Source: Candidatus Borrarchaeum yapensis
Lineage (GTDB): Archaea > Asgardarchaeota > Sifarchaeia > Borrarchaeales > Borrarchaeaceae
Assembly (NCBI GenBank): GCA_016840515.1
Contig: JAEOSF010000034.1
Span: 1 to 38,956, forward strand
DNA: 38,956 bases
Direction of reading: 5' to 3'
Every line of letters begins with the position of its first letter. Position 1 is the first letter of the stretch. Under the pieces are notes generated by a model. That model saw only the letters and a program-made list of their open reading frames with translations, was not told where the DNA came from and did no database searches. Shown here one piece after another: positions 1-8,349 of this stretch. A program made the translations under genes and the position numbers.

Positions 1-281
1 TGCCCCATGGTGGCAATTTCAGTCCAATCATTCCCATCCCACACGAAGAAGAAGGGTAAATAAGTGATTTGTTGTCCTGGGGGATTTTCCAGCCGTTCCT
101 CAGTCATGAAACTGATGCGGATCCGCCCATTATCGATGGTGGGGTCCATAAATCCATCGCCGTTATAATCGGTTGTCCCATCAAAGGAAACATCGCCTAA
201 AGTTTGCTGAATGTTGAAGGGTAAACCGACCAAAAGCATACTAATGAAAAGTAAGGTGCAGTATTTTACATGTAGAGACAC
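1..281 (-). CDS. Secreted protein, N-terminal part (runs off left edge)
   Basis: An open frame runs from a GTG at 279-281 leftwards off the window, giving about 93 residues. The first 25 or so residues look like a signal peptide: short basic start (SLHVKYC), hydrophobic core (TLLFISMLLVGL), then a polar stretch. The mature part contains DYNGDGFMDPTIDNG, which resembles a calcium-binding D-x-N-x-D-G loop of the dockerin/EF-hand kind, so an exported or cell-surface protein is likely. The family cannot be named from this piece. Base composition is more GC-rich than the flanking gap, as expected for coding DNA. The SD before the GTG is weak (GGGGA), so the start is uncertain. Confidence 0.6.
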   Translation of the reverse strand, partial: MSLHVKYCTLLFISMLLVGLPFNIQQTLGDVSFDGTTDYNGDGFMDPTIDNGRIRISFMTEERLENPPGQQITYLPFFFVWDGNDWTEIATMG

Positions 282-1037
282 GGTAATCCCCGATAATCTT
301 TAAATTAAGCATTACAGTTAGCATTCTCTGTTTTCTAGCGACCTATATAAGCCCCCCTAAAATCCTAACTTGTTTAACTCTTCATAGAAAAATAAGCAAA
401 TGAAAACCAAATAGAAAATTTCGTTCAAAGTTGATGAAATACTCTGAGGAAGTTCAATTGTAGTTACGAGAAAATTAAGAATACTAACCTTACATAACCG
501 ACAAAATGTATGCTGTTCTTAAAATAGATGACATGTTTTTACATACAAAATACTTTTCTAATAGTCTTATAGTCTGCCTCTCGTGATCTTAAAGAGACTT
601 AAATTCGAATTCTTGAAAAAATTAACAATAATCGCATAAAGAGAATCGTTTTACTTACACATCACTCCCACTGTTAGTTTAAATCTAAGCTATTGCAGTA
701 TAAGATACACAAAAATCATATGATATTATCGAAAAGTAAAAGCGTCTGTTATTTGACAATTGTGTTGTCCTTATATAGAGCCATTAAAATAAAGAGGTGT
801 AACCATACGTTTAATGTGATAGTAGAGTGGAATAGATAGTCAATATAGAGTTGACGGTGCTACGTATTTAAAATATGATATACTCTAACTACTTGAATAA
901 ACACGTGGATAAGGAGCTTTACTAGTCTTAAGAATAGGAGTAATCGTTAAAAAAAACTCGAATAAGAATTCGATGACTAAGATCTTAAAGAAGTCTATTT
1001 TCAAGAATAAGAAACATTACTTAGAAGGAAAGAAAAA
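282..1037. other. AT-rich gap before cdc6; possible replication origin
   Basis: About 750 bases without a credible gene on either strand. It is very AT-rich and lies directly upstream of the Orc1/Cdc6 gene, where many archaea have an origin. I see no canonical ORB or mini-ORB element. Local repeats are short: an 11-bp direct repeat GATCTTAAAGA (near 586 and 982) and an inverted repeat TCGAAT/ATTCGA (about 958-973). The origin assignment is inference from position only. Confidence 0.3.
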
Positions 1038-2237
1038 ATGTTACTGACCGATATCTTCGAAGAGGAATTGAGAAGTCCTACAGTATTTAGGGACGAATCT
1101 AAATTAAACGAATCATATATGCCATCTTCTTTACCTCATAGAACTTCTGAACTCCGAGAGTTGATTCGCCTATTTTTAGGTTTGATGAAAAATCCTGGTG
1201 AAATGAGTCAACGAGTTACTATTAGTGGAAGTATCGGTGCTGGAAAAACGGCACTTTCTAAATGTTTTGGGAAAATCTTGGAAGAGTATGAAGCAACACA
1301 TAACAAAAATTTACATTATGTTCATGTTAATTGTCGACGTAAAAAATCACGCTTCTTAATACTTAGGCAAGTTGTATATCATTTCAATCCTACAGTTCCT
1401 CATAGAGGTTATTCACCAGAAGAACTACTTTACATGCTTGATTGCCTATTGGAGTCACAAAATGCTCATTTAGTTTTAGTACTTGATGAACTTGATTTTA
1501 TTTTAGGTAGAAATGATAAATCTCTTCTCTATGATCTAACACGATGGACCGATGAGCAATTGAATGGCGTTCAACGTGTATCCCTGATACTCATTGTAAG
1601 GGACAGGGCCTCTCTGAAGAAGCTAGATGCAAGTACACTTAGTTCACTTCAAAATAACCATATTTATCTAGCGCCTTATTCTGCTTCTCAACTTGTGGAT
1701 ATTTTACAGGAGCGGGCAACTGAAGCATTGTTTGACTACGCAGTCAATTCTGATGTTCTCAATCTCATTGCCGATATTGCCAGTGAACGAGGTGATGCAC
1801 GTTTTTCTCTGGAACTTTTATGGCGTGCTGGCAAATATGCTGACCGTGATAGAGTTCCATCTATTCTTCCGGAGCATGTTCGACTGGCTAAAGCTGATGT
1901 CCACCCTAATTTTAGAAAAGACTGCTTCCATGAATTGTCACCACATCAGCAATTGGTATTATTGGCTATTATCCGCCAATTGAAAAAACACAAAGCTGCC
2001 TATACGACCACAGGAGATGTTGAAATTAACTACAATGTTATCTGCGAAGAATATGATGAAACTCCACGAAAACATACCCAACTATGGGAGTACATTAAAG
2101 AAATTGAACAATTGGGCATCATCACAACTAAAATCTCTGGCAAAGGTATGCGTGGCAAAACCACTTTAATTGGACTACCAGATGCACCATTGTTCCTGCT
2201 CGAAAAAGCTCTTCAAAATAATCTAAAAGACTCTTAA
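1038..2237 (+). CDS. cdc6: Orc1/Cdc6 replication initiator
   Basis: 399-aa AAA+ ATPase of the archaeal Orc1/Cdc6 family, which binds origin DNA and loads the MCM helicase. Visible motifs: Walker A GSIGAGKT at residues 64-71, Walker B LVLVLDELD at about 145-153, a sensor-2 segment GDARFSLELLWRAGKYA at about 256-272, and a C-terminal winged-helix region from about 290 to 380. Length is normal for the family. The ATG has an AAGGA SD eight bases upstream. A small winged-helix gene follows after 21 bases and is probably co-transcribed. The AT-rich gap upstream may hold its origin. Function is confident. Whether this is the main initiator or one of several paralogues cannot be told here. Confidence 0.93.
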   Translation: MLLTDIFEEELRSPTVFRDESKLNESYMPSSLPHRTSELRELIRLFLGLMKNPGEMSQRVTISGSIGAGKTALSKCFGKILEEYEATHNKNLHYVHVNCRRKKSRFLILRQVVYHFNPTVPHRGYSPEELLYMLDCLLESQNAHLVLVLDELDFILGRNDKSLLYDLTRWTDEQLNGVQRVSLILIVRDRASLKKLDASTLSSLQNNHIYLAPYSASQLVDILQERATEALFDYAVNSDVLNLIADIASERGDARFSLELLWRAGKYADRDRVPSILPEHVRLAKADVHPNFRKDCFHELSPHQQLVLLAIIRQLKKHKAAYTTTGDVEINYNVICEEYDETPRKHTQLWEYIKEIEQLGIITTKISGKGMRGKTTLIGLPDAPLFLLEKALQNNLKDS

Positions 2238-2258
2238 AAATAAGGGAGTATATAAGAA

Positions 2259-2588
2259 ATGACGCTTGATTTGTCAAATATTCTTACTCAACAAGAACCA
2301 TTTCCACCTATAGAAGAAGTGCTTTCTTCAAAAGGAAAAATAAAAATTCTAAAGATTTTAACCCTTTATGATGAATTAAACATCTCTGAGATCGTACGAA
2401 AAGCGCAACTTAACCATGCCACCGTTACTCAACATCTTGATTACTTTAAATCCATCGGAATCGTGGAAGAAAAAGCATTTGGACGAATAAAAATCTATCA
2501 GTTAACGGATGATATAAAAGTTAGAGTCATTCGTGAATTAATAGAATTCTGGGAACGATCAGAGTCCTCATCCGCATTGATAAAATGA
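2259..2588 (+). CDS. Small winged-helix DNA-binding protein (ArsR-like)
   Basis: 109 residues. Residues 20-90 read as a winged helix-turn-helix: GKIKILKILTLYDELNISEIVRKAQLN is helix 1 to helix 2, HATVTQHLDYFKSIGIVEEK the recognition helix and the turn into the wing, and GRIKIYQLTD the wing strand. The C-terminus is a helix (VRVIRELIEFWERSE) that may dimerise. No metal-binding cysteines are present, so a metal sensor is unlikely. It starts 21 bases after cdc6, with GGAG about ten bases before the ATG, suggesting one transcript with the initiator. It could be a local repressor or a DNA-binding partner at the origin; that role is inference. Confidence 0.75.
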   Translation: MTLDLSNILTQQEPFPPIEEVLSSKGKIKILKILTLYDELNISEIVRKAQLNHATVTQHLDYFKSIGIVEEKAFGRIKIYQLTDDIKVRVIRELIEFWERSESSSALIK

Positions 2589-2804
2589 CAATGCTGCAAT
2601 TTATGAACAAAAAGCTTTCCAGCATTAGAAATTAATTATTTTTTCCTTTTAATGAACAGTAGTCTTAGGTATGAAATGCTATTGGCTTCAAAGAAAATTG
2701 TGGTGCTTAAATAGTATATATTATACTTTTTAACGAATAAGAGTGAGTTCGTGGACTTTATAGCCGAAAATTGATGAAGATCTATTTCAATGAGGCGTTA
2801 AATT

Positions 2805-4118
2805 GTGAGAGCTATAATAAAGGAAGAAGACATCGATTTAGAGACCTATCAATTCTTACGAGAATGTGGCATCACAGCTGTAATTTTACTAAAATTTGAT
2901 TTTGCAATGGGACCATATATTGCTTTTAAAAGCGTGTATGAACAAAATGTAAATAGTATAAGAGCCCTAGAAGATCCTGAATATCTTGCACAATTTTATG
3001 TTGGCATTTCAGGTACTGAAATGGATACTCTCGAAAAAAATGAAGAACGAATCGTTATTGCTCGCCAAAAACACGCTATAGACTCCACACAAGTTACTGA
3101 TGTTTTACTTCTTTGCTTAGACAATGAAATATCAACTTCTTCGGCTATTACCTTTGCTAAAGAACTAATAACTAATTCGAATGCTGAACCTCATCGCCTT
3201 GAAGAGTTACTAATACAACTTAAAGAAACTTCACCGGATTTGGAATTTCAATTGAAAAATCATCCTCAGATGATGCCTTTAGAACTACAAAGCTCTAATA
3301 GAGTTCAAAAATTGAATAAATTAACACATTTTAAAAAACTTGTAACCAAGCCTTTGGATTTATTTCAAAAAAGAGAACTTAATGAAATCGAACTCAAGTT
3401 CCCTAAATTACGTAAATCTATGTTCTTCATTCGAATACCTTTTGAGGATCTAAATATTACACGTTTTCTTGAAAATCTTCTCGCTCGTATTTCAATAGAG
3501 AAAGATACTGTCTTTTCCATTGAAATGAACCAAATTAATACGAGATTCTATTTAGTTGTGACATTAGTCTTACCACACAATCAAAGAAATTTCATAGAAC
3601 GCTTAGCTGGCAGTTTGAATATGAGAGGCTTTTCCATCTCACTTTTAAAAGAAAAAGATTTAGAAAAACATTGGATTGCACCCTTGGGGATCACAAGCGG
3701 TACATCAATTCGAATCTCACGAAAACACAAAAACTTTATTCAAGTACTTAATTCACCACAACGTTTTATCTCCTTATATGAAAGCAAGACAATACTACCA
3801 CTCACCTTAGCAACACTAGCACAAATTCAAGAATCTATATGCACTACTATACTCTGTAGAGGTTTAAAGAAGAATAAGACCTGTGTTGAAATACTATTAG
3901 CAAAAATACACTCGTCTAAGGCAGAGATCGATCAATTTGAACTGCCTAAAGAATTCTCTGGGTATTTTATGAAAGTAAAAGGTAGACGAGCATTAACAGA
4001 CAAAGTAAAGGCCCTATTATTAAGAGAATGTTCGAAAGGTATTAAACTCTCATTAAAAGAATTATATGAATTCTTTCTAGGTATAGATTTAGTAAATATT
4101 CAAAAACTGGCTAATTAA
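2805..4118 (+). CDS. Unknown 437-aa protein, possible longin/roadblock-like N-terminal domain
   Basis: I do not recognise a named family. The first 120 residues have a beta-hairpin pattern (TAVILLKFDFAMGPYIAFKS), then helices, then VTDVLLLCLDNEIS followed by a helix, loosely like the longin or roadblock folds of Asgard and eukaryotic small-GTPase regulators. The middle and C-terminal parts are mixed alpha/beta, with no Walker motif, membrane segment or zinc site. A TATA-like sequence lies near 2715-2730. A GTG start with GAGG nine bases upstream is assumed. An alternative is the ATA three codons later, placed GTGA-N5. The gene is convergent with the 86-aa gene at 4141. The longin idea is weak and rests on pattern only. 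Confidence 0.6.
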   Translation: MRAIIKEEDIDLETYQFLRECGITAVILLKFDFAMGPYIAFKSVYEQNVNSIRALEDPEYLAQFYVGISGTEMDTLEKNEERIVIARQKHAIDSTQVTDVLLLCLDNEISTSSAITFAKELITNSNAEPHRLEELLIQLKETSPDLEFQLKNHPQMMPLELQSSNRVQKLNKLTHFKKLVTKPLDLFQKRELNEIELKFPKLRKSMFFIRIPFEDLNITRFLENLLARISIEKDTVFSIEMNQINTRFYLVVTLVLPHNQRNFIERLAGSLNMRGFSISLLKEKDLEKHWIAPLGITSGTSIRISRKHKNFIQVLNSPQRFISLYESKTILPLTLATLAQIQESICTTILCRGLKKNKTCVEILLAKIHSSKAEIDQFELPKEFSGYFMKVKGRRALTDKVKALLLRECSKGIKLSLKELYEFFLGIDLVNIQKLAN

Positions 4119-4148
4119 ATTTTAAAGAATTGCTTCTAGATTAGCCAG
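4107..4148. terminator. Bidirectional hairpin between convergent genes
   Basis: A 9-bp perfect inverted repeat (CTGGCTAAT at 4107-4115, ATTAGCCAG at 4140-4148) brackets both stop codons of the convergent genes ending at 4118 and 4141. The loop is 24 bases and AT-rich. A shared terminator is the simplest reading. Confidence 0.45.
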
Positions 4149-4401
4149 AAAGGATGATCCTCTCTACTTGTTTTTCTTTAGATAATTCGGTAAACAAACT
4201 AGAAAAGTGTTCCTGGGCAGTTTTTAGTTCCTCAAATTCATAGAAATCATTGATTTTTGTTTCTTCAGAAATAAAGAGAAAGTATTTCTCACCACAGCCT
4301 CGAATCAAACACAAAAAAGTGTCTTCACCGAAGCAGAAACTCTGAATTAATTCCCATCTGCACCCACTAGAGACTTTTTTTACCAGTGTTTCTACTACCA
4401 T
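4141..4401 (-). CDS. Unknown 86-aa protein coupled to the HerA-like ATPase
   Basis: Small soluble protein with no recognised family. The pattern is a strand-rich half (WELIQSFCFGEDTFLCLIRG, KYFLFISEE) followed by a helical tail (EELKTAQEHFSSLFTELSKEKQ). Its ATG overlaps the TAA of the large ATPase gene in the arrangement TAATG, so the two are almost certainly translationally coupled and probably act together, for example as accessory subunit or regulator. Three cysteines are scattered and do not form an obvious metal site. Confidence 0.65.
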   Translation of the reverse strand: MVVETLVKKVSSGCRWELIQSFCFGEDTFLCLIRGCGEKYFLFISEETKINDFYEFEELKTAQEHFSSLFTELSKEKQVERIILSG

Positions 4402-7247
4402 TAAACGTCCCCTCCTTCACCCATGGCAGTCTTATGTGTTGTTTTACAACATTCCATGCTTGATTTATTGCAGAGACATTCGAAGGGCTCCACAAATTCA
4501 TCTGCAGTGCATTCTGCACAAGTAGTTGATTTTACAGTATTTGTTATTCTTCTGACATATTCTTTTGAGTAAGAAGGCATGCTTTCATACAAATTTGGAT
4601 AATTCAATAGGTTATGTGAGCGGATTGCTTCCTCATCGACACTGCTACTCTTAAAATCGTTTGTACGTATACGTGTTGGATGCTTCAATGTAGGTGAAAA
4701 AATCAGACATTCCTGTGGTCTTATACGCTTCAGATAGTTAACTTGTCTCTCGTCTAAATTCATGTATTTTTGAAGTAATTCTGCATCTTTTGTCAATTGA
4801 AATGAAATGATAGTGTAACTATTGGCTAGACTGTTCTCAGCGAAAAGAGGACGTGTCCCTACGAAGACGAAACCAACTCCATATGCTCGTAATATTATGC
4901 TAAGATCTTCAGTTGGTGTTGCATCAATGCTCGTCTGTTTTCTATATAACTCAGGAACAAGAAACTGACATTCCTCTACCACAATTAAGTTGTGTAACTG
5001 ATGCTGAAGCCCTCGCTTAATGGAATAAGCCCCATATAAGCGCACTAAAATATTCATTAAAAACCTAATGTCATCCTTTGGAACGCGTTGAGACTGAAGG
5101 AAACCTAAATCAATAATAACCTTCTTTTGAATGAGTTCATCAAAAGATATATTCGATCTACTTACATCAAAGATTTCTTTTAGTACACCTCGAATAAACT
5201 TGTTTAGACGATTATGCAATGCAGTAACTGTCTTCTCCAAATATGAAAACTTGTTCTTGTATTGTATCGCATAGTAATCAAGCGCTTTCAGAAAGCCTTT
5301 AAATCCGTTGAGGCGTGCTGTTGGATCCGCAATATACTCATCAAGAACGTCTTTAAGTACGCGCTCCATTTGTACTGAAAGATCAATATCCTGTTGAAAC
5401 ATGGTAGAATAAACTTCACGTATGAGGGAAAATACTCTGTCTGCATGCTCTTCAGGCGAAAACCCGCAAGGATCGAAAATATTTATCTGCAATGGAGCAT
5501 ATTCTGAACCTGGAGCAAATATAAGGATATCATTAAGTATCTCACGTGGAAATAGAGGAAGCAATTGTGTGTATTCAGATTTGTAATCAAAAATAATCCA
5601 GTCAATCAGTGGGAATTCACTTGAGAGCTCTAGAATAATATTTTTCGTAAGACACGTTTTCCCACTTCCGATCAACCCAATAACTGTTGTATTGCGTCTA
5701 AAATCTTCAATTTTAACTTTCAAAGGCTGTAAAATCTTATCCCTAGAAATAACATGCCCAATTTCTATTCCTTCAACTATGTCAGTCACTTCAAGGGGTA
5801 TCTCAAATTCTGGAATATAATTGCTATCTATTCCACGTACTGGTTTCTCTGGTAGATTTGTAAACGGCGATAGGTGAAATATATTCATCTTTGTTTCATT
5901 TTCTATCGATAATTTCATTCCAGCACGTTTATATGCACGTTTAAGTTTTCTACCTTCTAAAATAAACGTTTTAATACCATAATGTACCCCTGAATAAATA
6001 GTATTTAGTGAATTTTCAATGTCTAAAGTCACACGCCTACATATTTCTTCATCTTTTGCAGAAACTAAGACATAAGTCGAAACTTTAGTAAACCCAGGTT
6101 GCATTTCATTCAGATATTCTAAAGATCCCTGCTTTTTATGGCTTTTAAAAAAGTTAACGGGCTCATTAATTAAAGCAGTGTCGTTACTATCCGTTATTAT
6201 TTGTTCTAATTCTTTTTCACTAATATTAAAACCCTTGAAATTTGTCACGAATTTTATTTCTGCCTGTAAACTAAGACAATGTCTGATAAATTGGTCATGT
6301 TGTGTTATTTCCCTGTGCAGTTTTTGCTCAGGTTGACCTTCAACAGCAATAATAGAAACATAACGAATATCGTAAGATGATATTATTTGTGAGATTCCCT
6401 GAACATAAAGCACCGATCTATCTTGTCCATATCTTGAGAATTTAGGTAGTACTGTAAACGCGGATAATTCTTTTTCAGATACTATCTCGCTTTCAACCTC
6501 AAATGTAAGCGATTCAAGACTACCTTTCATGCGATTAAGAGCGGATTGAGCTGCTTCTATTGCTGTATTTTCCCTTCGACCTGTTCCAAAAACATATCGT
6601 CGTATCTTGATGATTCCTCCTTCTTGTATAGAAATCTCATGTGCACCTTGTTTGCACTTCTTTAGGTATGCTGAGATATCTTCATTTTCATATTTTTGAA
6701 AATTTGTGCTTTTTGAAACATCTTGGAATATAGAGGGACGCTGTGCATAGTTCATAACTTCCCTTGACAGACTTTTGATTTCTAACGCTTGAATTACAAA
6801 ATATCTGTCCTGAAACATAAAGAAAGCAACAATACCAAATAGCCACATAAATTTACATATAAAACCAGGCAATGGAAGTTTTCGCTGGAAAACGATTCTA
6901 TTTGAACCAAGTGAATAAAATTCGTATTCTGAAAAGATACGAACACCAAAAACACAGATAAGAGCAAAAAGGACGGAAGTAATAACGAATGGATAATCGA
7001 AAACTTTGGTTCCTAAACTTAATGATGCAAAATGAAATTGAGGAAGTCTATTCTTGAAAATGAAATAGTTTAGAAAATAGATAGCAACACTTGAACAAAA
7101 AGTGAAAAAAAGCATATAGATAATGATCGCCTCCATTTTCTCCTTAAACAAACCCTCTGAAAACCTTGAGTGTTTTGATACAACGTATATTGCGGAGAAG
7201 AAGCAGAAAATTACTATAATGAACAAATGTACGATGTTGATGAACAT
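4401..7247 (-). CDS. Membrane-anchored HerA/VirB4-like ATPase
   Basis: 948 residues. Four hydrophobic segments at about 3-24, 37-64, 85-107 and 126-150 anchor the N-terminus. A mixed domain of about 350 residues follows. The HerA/FtsK-type P-loop ATPase core comes next, with Walker A GLIGSGKT at 524-531, FDYKSEY after it, Walker B LIVVEECQF and VGTRPLF-type sensor sequence further on. The last 40 residues hold a cysteine cluster (CAECTADEF, then CLC and CC) that could bind zinc. DNA- or protein-translocating ATPases with N-terminal membrane helices occur in conjugation and secretion systems (VirB4, TrwB/TraD) and in archaeal DUF87 proteins. No relaxase or other secretion gene is visible, but a pilin-like gene lies 860 bases beyond its start on the opposite strand. 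GAGG precedes the ATG. Confidence 0.85.
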   Translation of the reverse strand: MFINIVHLFIIVIFCFFSAIYVVSKHSRFSEGLFKEKMEAIIIYMLFFTFCSSVAIYFLNYFIFKNRLPQFHFASLSLGTKVFDYPFVITSVLFALICVFGVRIFSEYEFYSLGSNRIVFQRKLPLPGFICKFMWLFGIVAFFMFQDRYFVIQALEIKSLSREVMNYAQRPSIFQDVSKSTNFQKYENEDISAYLKKCKQGAHEISIQEGGIIKIRRYVFGTGRRENTAIEAAQSALNRMKGSLESLTFEVESEIVSEKELSAFTVLPKFSRYGQDRSVLYVQGISQIISSYDIRYVSIIAVEGQPEQKLHREITQHDQFIRHCLSLQAEIKFVTNFKGFNISEKELEQIITDSNDTALINEPVNFFKSHKKQGSLEYLNEMQPGFTKVSTYVLVSAKDEEICRRVTLDIENSLNTIYSGVHYGIKTFILEGRKLKRAYKRAGMKLSIENETKMNIFHLSPFTNLPEKPVRGIDSNYIPEFEIPLEVTDIVEGIEIGHVISRDKILQPLKVKIEDFRRNTTVIGLIGSGKTCLTKNIILELSSEFPLIDWIIFDYKSEYTQLLPLFPREILNDILIFAPGSEYAPLQINIFDPCGFSPEEHADRVFSLIREVYSTMFQQDIDLSVQMERVLKDVLDEYIADPTARLNGFKGFLKALDYYAIQYKNKFSYLEKTVTALHNRLNKFIRGVLKEIFDVSRSNISFDELIQKKVIIDLGFLQSQRVPKDDIRFLMNILVRLYGAYSIKRGLQHQLHNLIVVEECQFLVPELYRKQTSIDATPTEDLSIILRAYGVGFVFVGTRPLFAENSLANSYTIISFQLTKDAELLQKYMNLDERQVNYLKRIRPQECLIFSPTLKHPTRIRTNDFKSSSVDEEAIRSHNLLNYPNLYESMPSYSKEYVRRITNTVKSTTCAECTADEFVEPFECLCNKSSMECCKTTHKTAMGEGGDV

Positions 7248-7646
7248 TTAATAAGCCTCAAGACCTTCGACTAAAGAAAAAAGAGTTAAAGATTTCAAAA
7301 GGCAAAGACATTTGCATATCTCCTCAAAAAAGCATTTTATCATGGCCATTGTCCGCCTGAATGTAATAATTAACTCTCATAAAATGTTACTATGTTTTAG
7401 CGTTTCAGATACTGAATTTTAAGGAAATATAAAAGATCAGCGACTTTTTTATAAACAAGGATTATTTTAAAAAGAAAATGAGTTATCTAGAGCTCAAAGG
7501 AAGTTTATGGAGTCCTCAGCGAAAGTATTAACCATCATAAAATTTGAAGAATTACTGTAACCATATTGAACACGAATTTCGTGAAAAATCGAGGGGCTTA
7601 ATAATATACTCTAATTATTATCTTCAGTTAAAGCTGAGGACAGGAA
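7248..7646. other. Divergent intergenic region, nothing clear
   Basis: About 400 AT-rich bases between the divergent ATPase and small membrane-protein genes. It must hold both promoters, but I cannot single out a convincing TATA box for either. No coding pattern, hairpin or repeat stands out. Confidence 0.4.
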
Positions 7647-7976
7647 ATGAGATATCTAAACGCAGTATTAGGATTGATCCTTCATGGAGTAATTATAATA
7701 CTTGCTTATATACCGTTATTTGTACGATGTCTCAATTTGGGGTTCCGTGACACCTATCCTGTACTTATCCTTTTTTGGCTTCTATCTCTCAATGAGTTAT
7801 TGTTGGCTATAACTCCACCTTCAGTTTTAGTCTTGCCAGTATGCTTGTTTTCATTTAGTATGGTCATTGGCTTTTTTTTCACTCATATTTTTCCATGGGT
7901 TTATCCTTTTCTTGTATTTGGATTCATTCTTTTTGTACTGGGACTTCTCCTTCAGTTTTTGATAACCTTAATTTGA
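7647..7976 (+). CDS. Small polytopic membrane protein
   Basis: 109 residues, almost entirely hydrophobic, with about four predicted membrane spans (roughly residues 5-25, 38-57, 60-78 and 82-107). There are no charged catalytic motifs and no recognised family. GAGG seven bases before the ATG fits the local SD pattern. It lies between the membrane ATPase and the pilin-like gene, so it could be part of the same surface apparatus; this is inference from position. Confidence 0.6.
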   Translation: MRYLNAVLGLILHGVIIILAYIPLFVRCLNLGFRDTYPVLILFWLLSLNELLLAITPPSVLVLPVCLFSFSMVIGFFFTHIFPWVYPFLVFGFILFVLGLLLQFLITLI

Positions 7977-8003
7977 TCTGAAAGAATTACAAAAGTCGTG
8001 AGG

Positions 8004-8052
8004 TTTTTATATCTACATGCATGTAGCTTGTAAAGATTTTACAAATAAGAAA
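8004..8052 (+). promoter_or_regulatory. Promoter and two inverted repeats ahead of the pilin-like gene
   Basis: A TATA-like TTTTATAT at 8004-8011 is followed at once by a perfect 14-bp palindrome, CTACATGCATGTAG (8013-8026), and then by TTGTAAA-GAT-TTTACAA. The expected start of transcription falls within or just after these repeats, so they look like operators for a repressor or a leader hairpin. The start codon of the gene is at 8107. Confidence 0.45.
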
Positions 8053-8106
8053 CCTCTATTATGGGAATTCTTAAGGAGACTAAATACATAGAGGAAGGTG
8101 TGTTAA

Positions 8107-8292
8107 ATGATAAAGAAGTTTTTTCAGAATAAACGAGGTTCTCCTTTGATTGAAGAGGTAATGTTAATCGGAATGGCCATTCTTATGTTTGCACTGGTAA
8201 TCAGTTTGATATTTGATATCTTTAATTGGACTGGTGCATCAACCTCCGAACTCTATCAAGAACTGGCCAATCTTTGGAGTGAGTTTCGTTGA
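8107..8292 (+). CDS. Type IV pilin-like protein with class III signal
   Basis: 61 residues. The start MIKKFFQNKRG is basic, then comes SPLIEEVMLIGMAILMFALVISLIF, a hydrophobic helix. If cleaved after the glycine of KRG, glutamate stands at position +5 of the mature protein. That is the hallmark of type IV pilins and archaellins processed by PibD/EppA-type peptidases. The remaining 25 residues are polar and helical, so this is a very small (minor or alpha-only) pilin. GGTGT five bases before the ATG is a good SD. A lone pilin gene with no assembly ATPase or platform protein in this window would need a partner locus elsewhere. The membrane HerA-like ATPase nearby is a candidate associate but is not a typical PilB/FlaI. 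Confidence 0.7.
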   Translation: MIKKFFQNKRGSPLIEEVMLIGMAILMFALVISLIFDIFNWTGASTSELYQELANLWSEFR

Positions 8293-8297
8293 TAAAA

Positions 8298-8317
8298 ATA
8301 TTGTCTAAGGACAATAT
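8298..8317. terminator. Bidirectional terminator hairpin
   Basis: Perfect 8-bp stem ATATTGTC (8298-8305) and GACAATAT (8310-8317) with a 4-base loop, placed between the convergent pilin-like and aconitase genes. Confidence 0.55.
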
Positions 8318-8349
8318 CTTCCAGTTCATGTTATTAAGGATCTAGGGAT

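Noticed and set aside
7544..7750. 68-codon frame upstream of the small membrane protein
   Set aside because: No SD, overlaps the better-supported gene at 7647, and the translation has no domain pattern.
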